Source: Diphasiastrum complanatum (taxonomy: Eukaryota > Streptophyta > Lycopodiopsida > Lycopodiales > Lycopodiaceae). From it: DNA of 64,000 nt. Of this stretch, positions 62,551-64,000 are shown in pieces. The stretch is from contig CM055107.1 of NCBI GenBank assembly GCA_029204225.1, positions 18,434,718 to 18,498,717 of the forward strand, given 5' to 3'. The notes below the pieces were generated by a model. That model made no database searches and was not told the origin of the DNA. It saw only the letters and a list, made by a program, of their open reading frames with translations. Position 1 is the first letter of the stretch. Each line of letters starts with the position of its first letter. The position numbers and the translations under genes are program-made.

Positions 62551-63459
62551 GTCAGAATCCCCGTGATATGTTATTGTGAATATTTCAACTTCAGATGTTG
62601 TCATCATGGGTAGATTAGCACGTTCAGGGTAGGCACCGTCAACCAATAGAATGCTTGTATGCCATTTAGCGCGAATTTGAAATATATTAAAATTCTTAAA
62701 AGTTAATTTCTAAGTTTTAATCTGAATCATCTACACGATATAAATTTCAAATGTATGCATTATGATTGGGCCACATGTCAGAAAAAATTAAGGAAAGAAA
62801 AGCATATTTACAAGGGGCCATTTCAAAGTTTAGAACTTCTCTAATGTAGGTATCAATTCATTCTTTGACATTTTTAATGAGAAGAATTTTTAATTTAGAA
62901 ACAACTTAGCCGAAACATCTCTAACATCATAGAGTGTTTAAAATATCTCATACATCATTGGAAGTTTGACCTTTGGAAGCATGACCTAGTAATGACTCTT
63001 GAATATTCAAGATCAATAAGACATCTACTTTTATCTTTCACTTTATAAGTGTTTGTTGGTTAGTCAAAAATTATTTCTCTATATGTTCTATGACTTCCCA
63101 TAGTTTTTCAGCTAGTAGGATAACTTTGAATCTCCACACGTGGTAGTTACTTCCATCAAGTGATCTATGGCAAACAGTGTACTACTAGAGGAATTCCTGT
63201 GTAGATACTAATTACAAGTAAAAATAATAAATGAATGTACAAGAAAAGATAGCACCTAGCTTCTCTCAATCTAAGAAGGTTCAAAATAGTTGGATAGCCT
63301 ATTAAGGTATAGAATGCCAAGCAATATGTAACTTGCTAATCCAATTATTAGGATTCATGATGTAAAGCTCAGATTTATTGATTTTGTAGAAGTGGTAGAT
63401 GTTTGACATAGCCCAGTGTTTAATATCAATGTAAGAATAGTCGTCATTGATTGTTGCAA
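62551..63459 (+). other. upstream region of gene 3
   Basis: AT-rich, no gene seen; colinear with copies 1 and 2. Confidence 0.5.
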
Positions 63460-63470
63460 TATATAAAAGG
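63460..63470 (+). promoter_or_regulatory. TATA box of gene 3
   Basis: TATATAAAAGG at the same distance from the ATG (235 bp) as in gene 1. Confidence 0.65.
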
Positions 63471-63694
63471 TCCTTTTGAGATTTTAAAGTTTGTCTTGCG
63501 AGGAAATCTTGATCATGTCTACAAAGATTGGTGCAATCCTGGTCGACGCGGCTTTTGGTTGAGCGAACGAACCAACGCCACCTCTCTCAACCGTTTTCTC
63601 CTTCCTCCTTTCTGTACTCCTCGCTCTCTCCCATTCGTTTTCTCCTTGCTCCTTCCCAATTGCTCTCGAAGGTGGTGCTGAGGCAACGACAACA

Positions 63695-64000
63695 ATGGAT
63701 AGTTCCATGCATTCGGGGGATCGAGAAAATTCGAAAAAACAGCAGAATGCTGTTAGAATGCTCGTCTGCTGGAAATGCCAACGCTCTGTGCATAGCCATT
63801 CTGATCAGCTTCCATATTATCCACACAAAACTATTGATCCGTCGTTGTACGTGTGCCGTGTGTGTGATAAACGTGAGGAAGCTGCGACTTCTGGAAATGT
63901 GGGTATGGAAGAATTTCCTCCTGCTTTGTCACAGAATTCAGCCCACGCAGAAAAGAAACAGCCTGTAGATCCCTGTGCGGTGACGCCTTCACGATATGCA
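63695..64000 (+). CDS. unrecognised CxxC/Ala-rich protein (gene 3), N-terminal half
   Basis: The first 102 codons of the third paralogue, cut by the window end. The visible part equals gene 1 except at residue 100, which is Arg here, Pro in gene 1 and Gln in gene 2. Both CxxC motifs are intact. Confidence 0.65.
   Translation, partial: MDSSMHSGDRENSKKQQNAVRMLVCWKCQRSVHSHSDQLPYYPHKTIDPSLYVCRVCDKREEAATSGNVGMEEFPPALSQNSAHAEKKQPVDPCAVTPSRYA

Overview
This window is nuclear DNA of a eukaryote, almost certainly a land plant. It is dominated by decayed Ty1/copia retrotransposons whose primer-binding sites match the plant initiator-Met tRNA, together with long (CT)n/(GA)n tracts, a MITE, and a small gene family with plant-type TATA boxes. 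There are no bacterial-style operons and no rRNA, tRNA or CRISPR loci. The plant lineage cannot be fixed from sequence alone.

Three copia families recur; the names are mine. Family A has two copies (A1, A2). Family B has six copies or remnants and a recognisable LTR in a ~0.4-kb short form and a ~0.9-kb long form. Family C is an internally deleted family of gag, protease and half an integrase, always preceded by a scrap of reverse transcriptase. All copies carry stops, frameshifts, deletions or catalytic substitutions, so I treat every gag/pol segment as a pseudogene.

The layout is a macro-repeat. Unit 1 (about 690-24573) reads A1-C1-B1-C2-microsatellite spacer-B2-gene 1. Unit 2 (about 26800-55496) reads A2-C3-spacer-B3-C4, then an inverted block (38011-50938), then an LTR and gene 2. 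Un-inverting the block on paper joins C4 to C6 with only about 16 bp missing, giving A-C-B-C-B-C-B-LTR-gene: the same order as unit 1 with one extra B-C module. A third partial unit follows: B7 (the most complete B element, 55497-61257) and gene 3, cut by the window end. Junctions are identical between copies, and disabling mutations are shared pairwise (A1/A2, C1/C3, C2/C4, B1/B3, B5/B7). The elements therefore spread here mainly as blocks of DNA, not by repeated independent insertion.

The non-transposon content is one gene present three times (23383-24006, 54316-54939, 63695 to the window edge). It encodes a 207-residue protein with a CxxC...CxxC pair, an alanine-rich charged helix and a serine tail. 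I do not recognise the family. Each copy has the same TATA box, the same ~4 kb of upstream DNA (microsatellites, a CTCCAAAA minisatellite, a cluster of ACGT-core motifs) and a B-family LTR at the far upstream edge.

Inside B1 sits a cleanly bounded 4.75-kb non-coding LTR element (8153-12902) with ~1.1-kb LTRs, a 5-bp target duplication and an internal ~120-bp tandem repeat; it resembles a LARD. A 375-bp MITE-like element interrupts A1. Both can be delimited against an unfilled sister copy in the same window. The left edge may hold one exon of an unidentified minus-strand gene.
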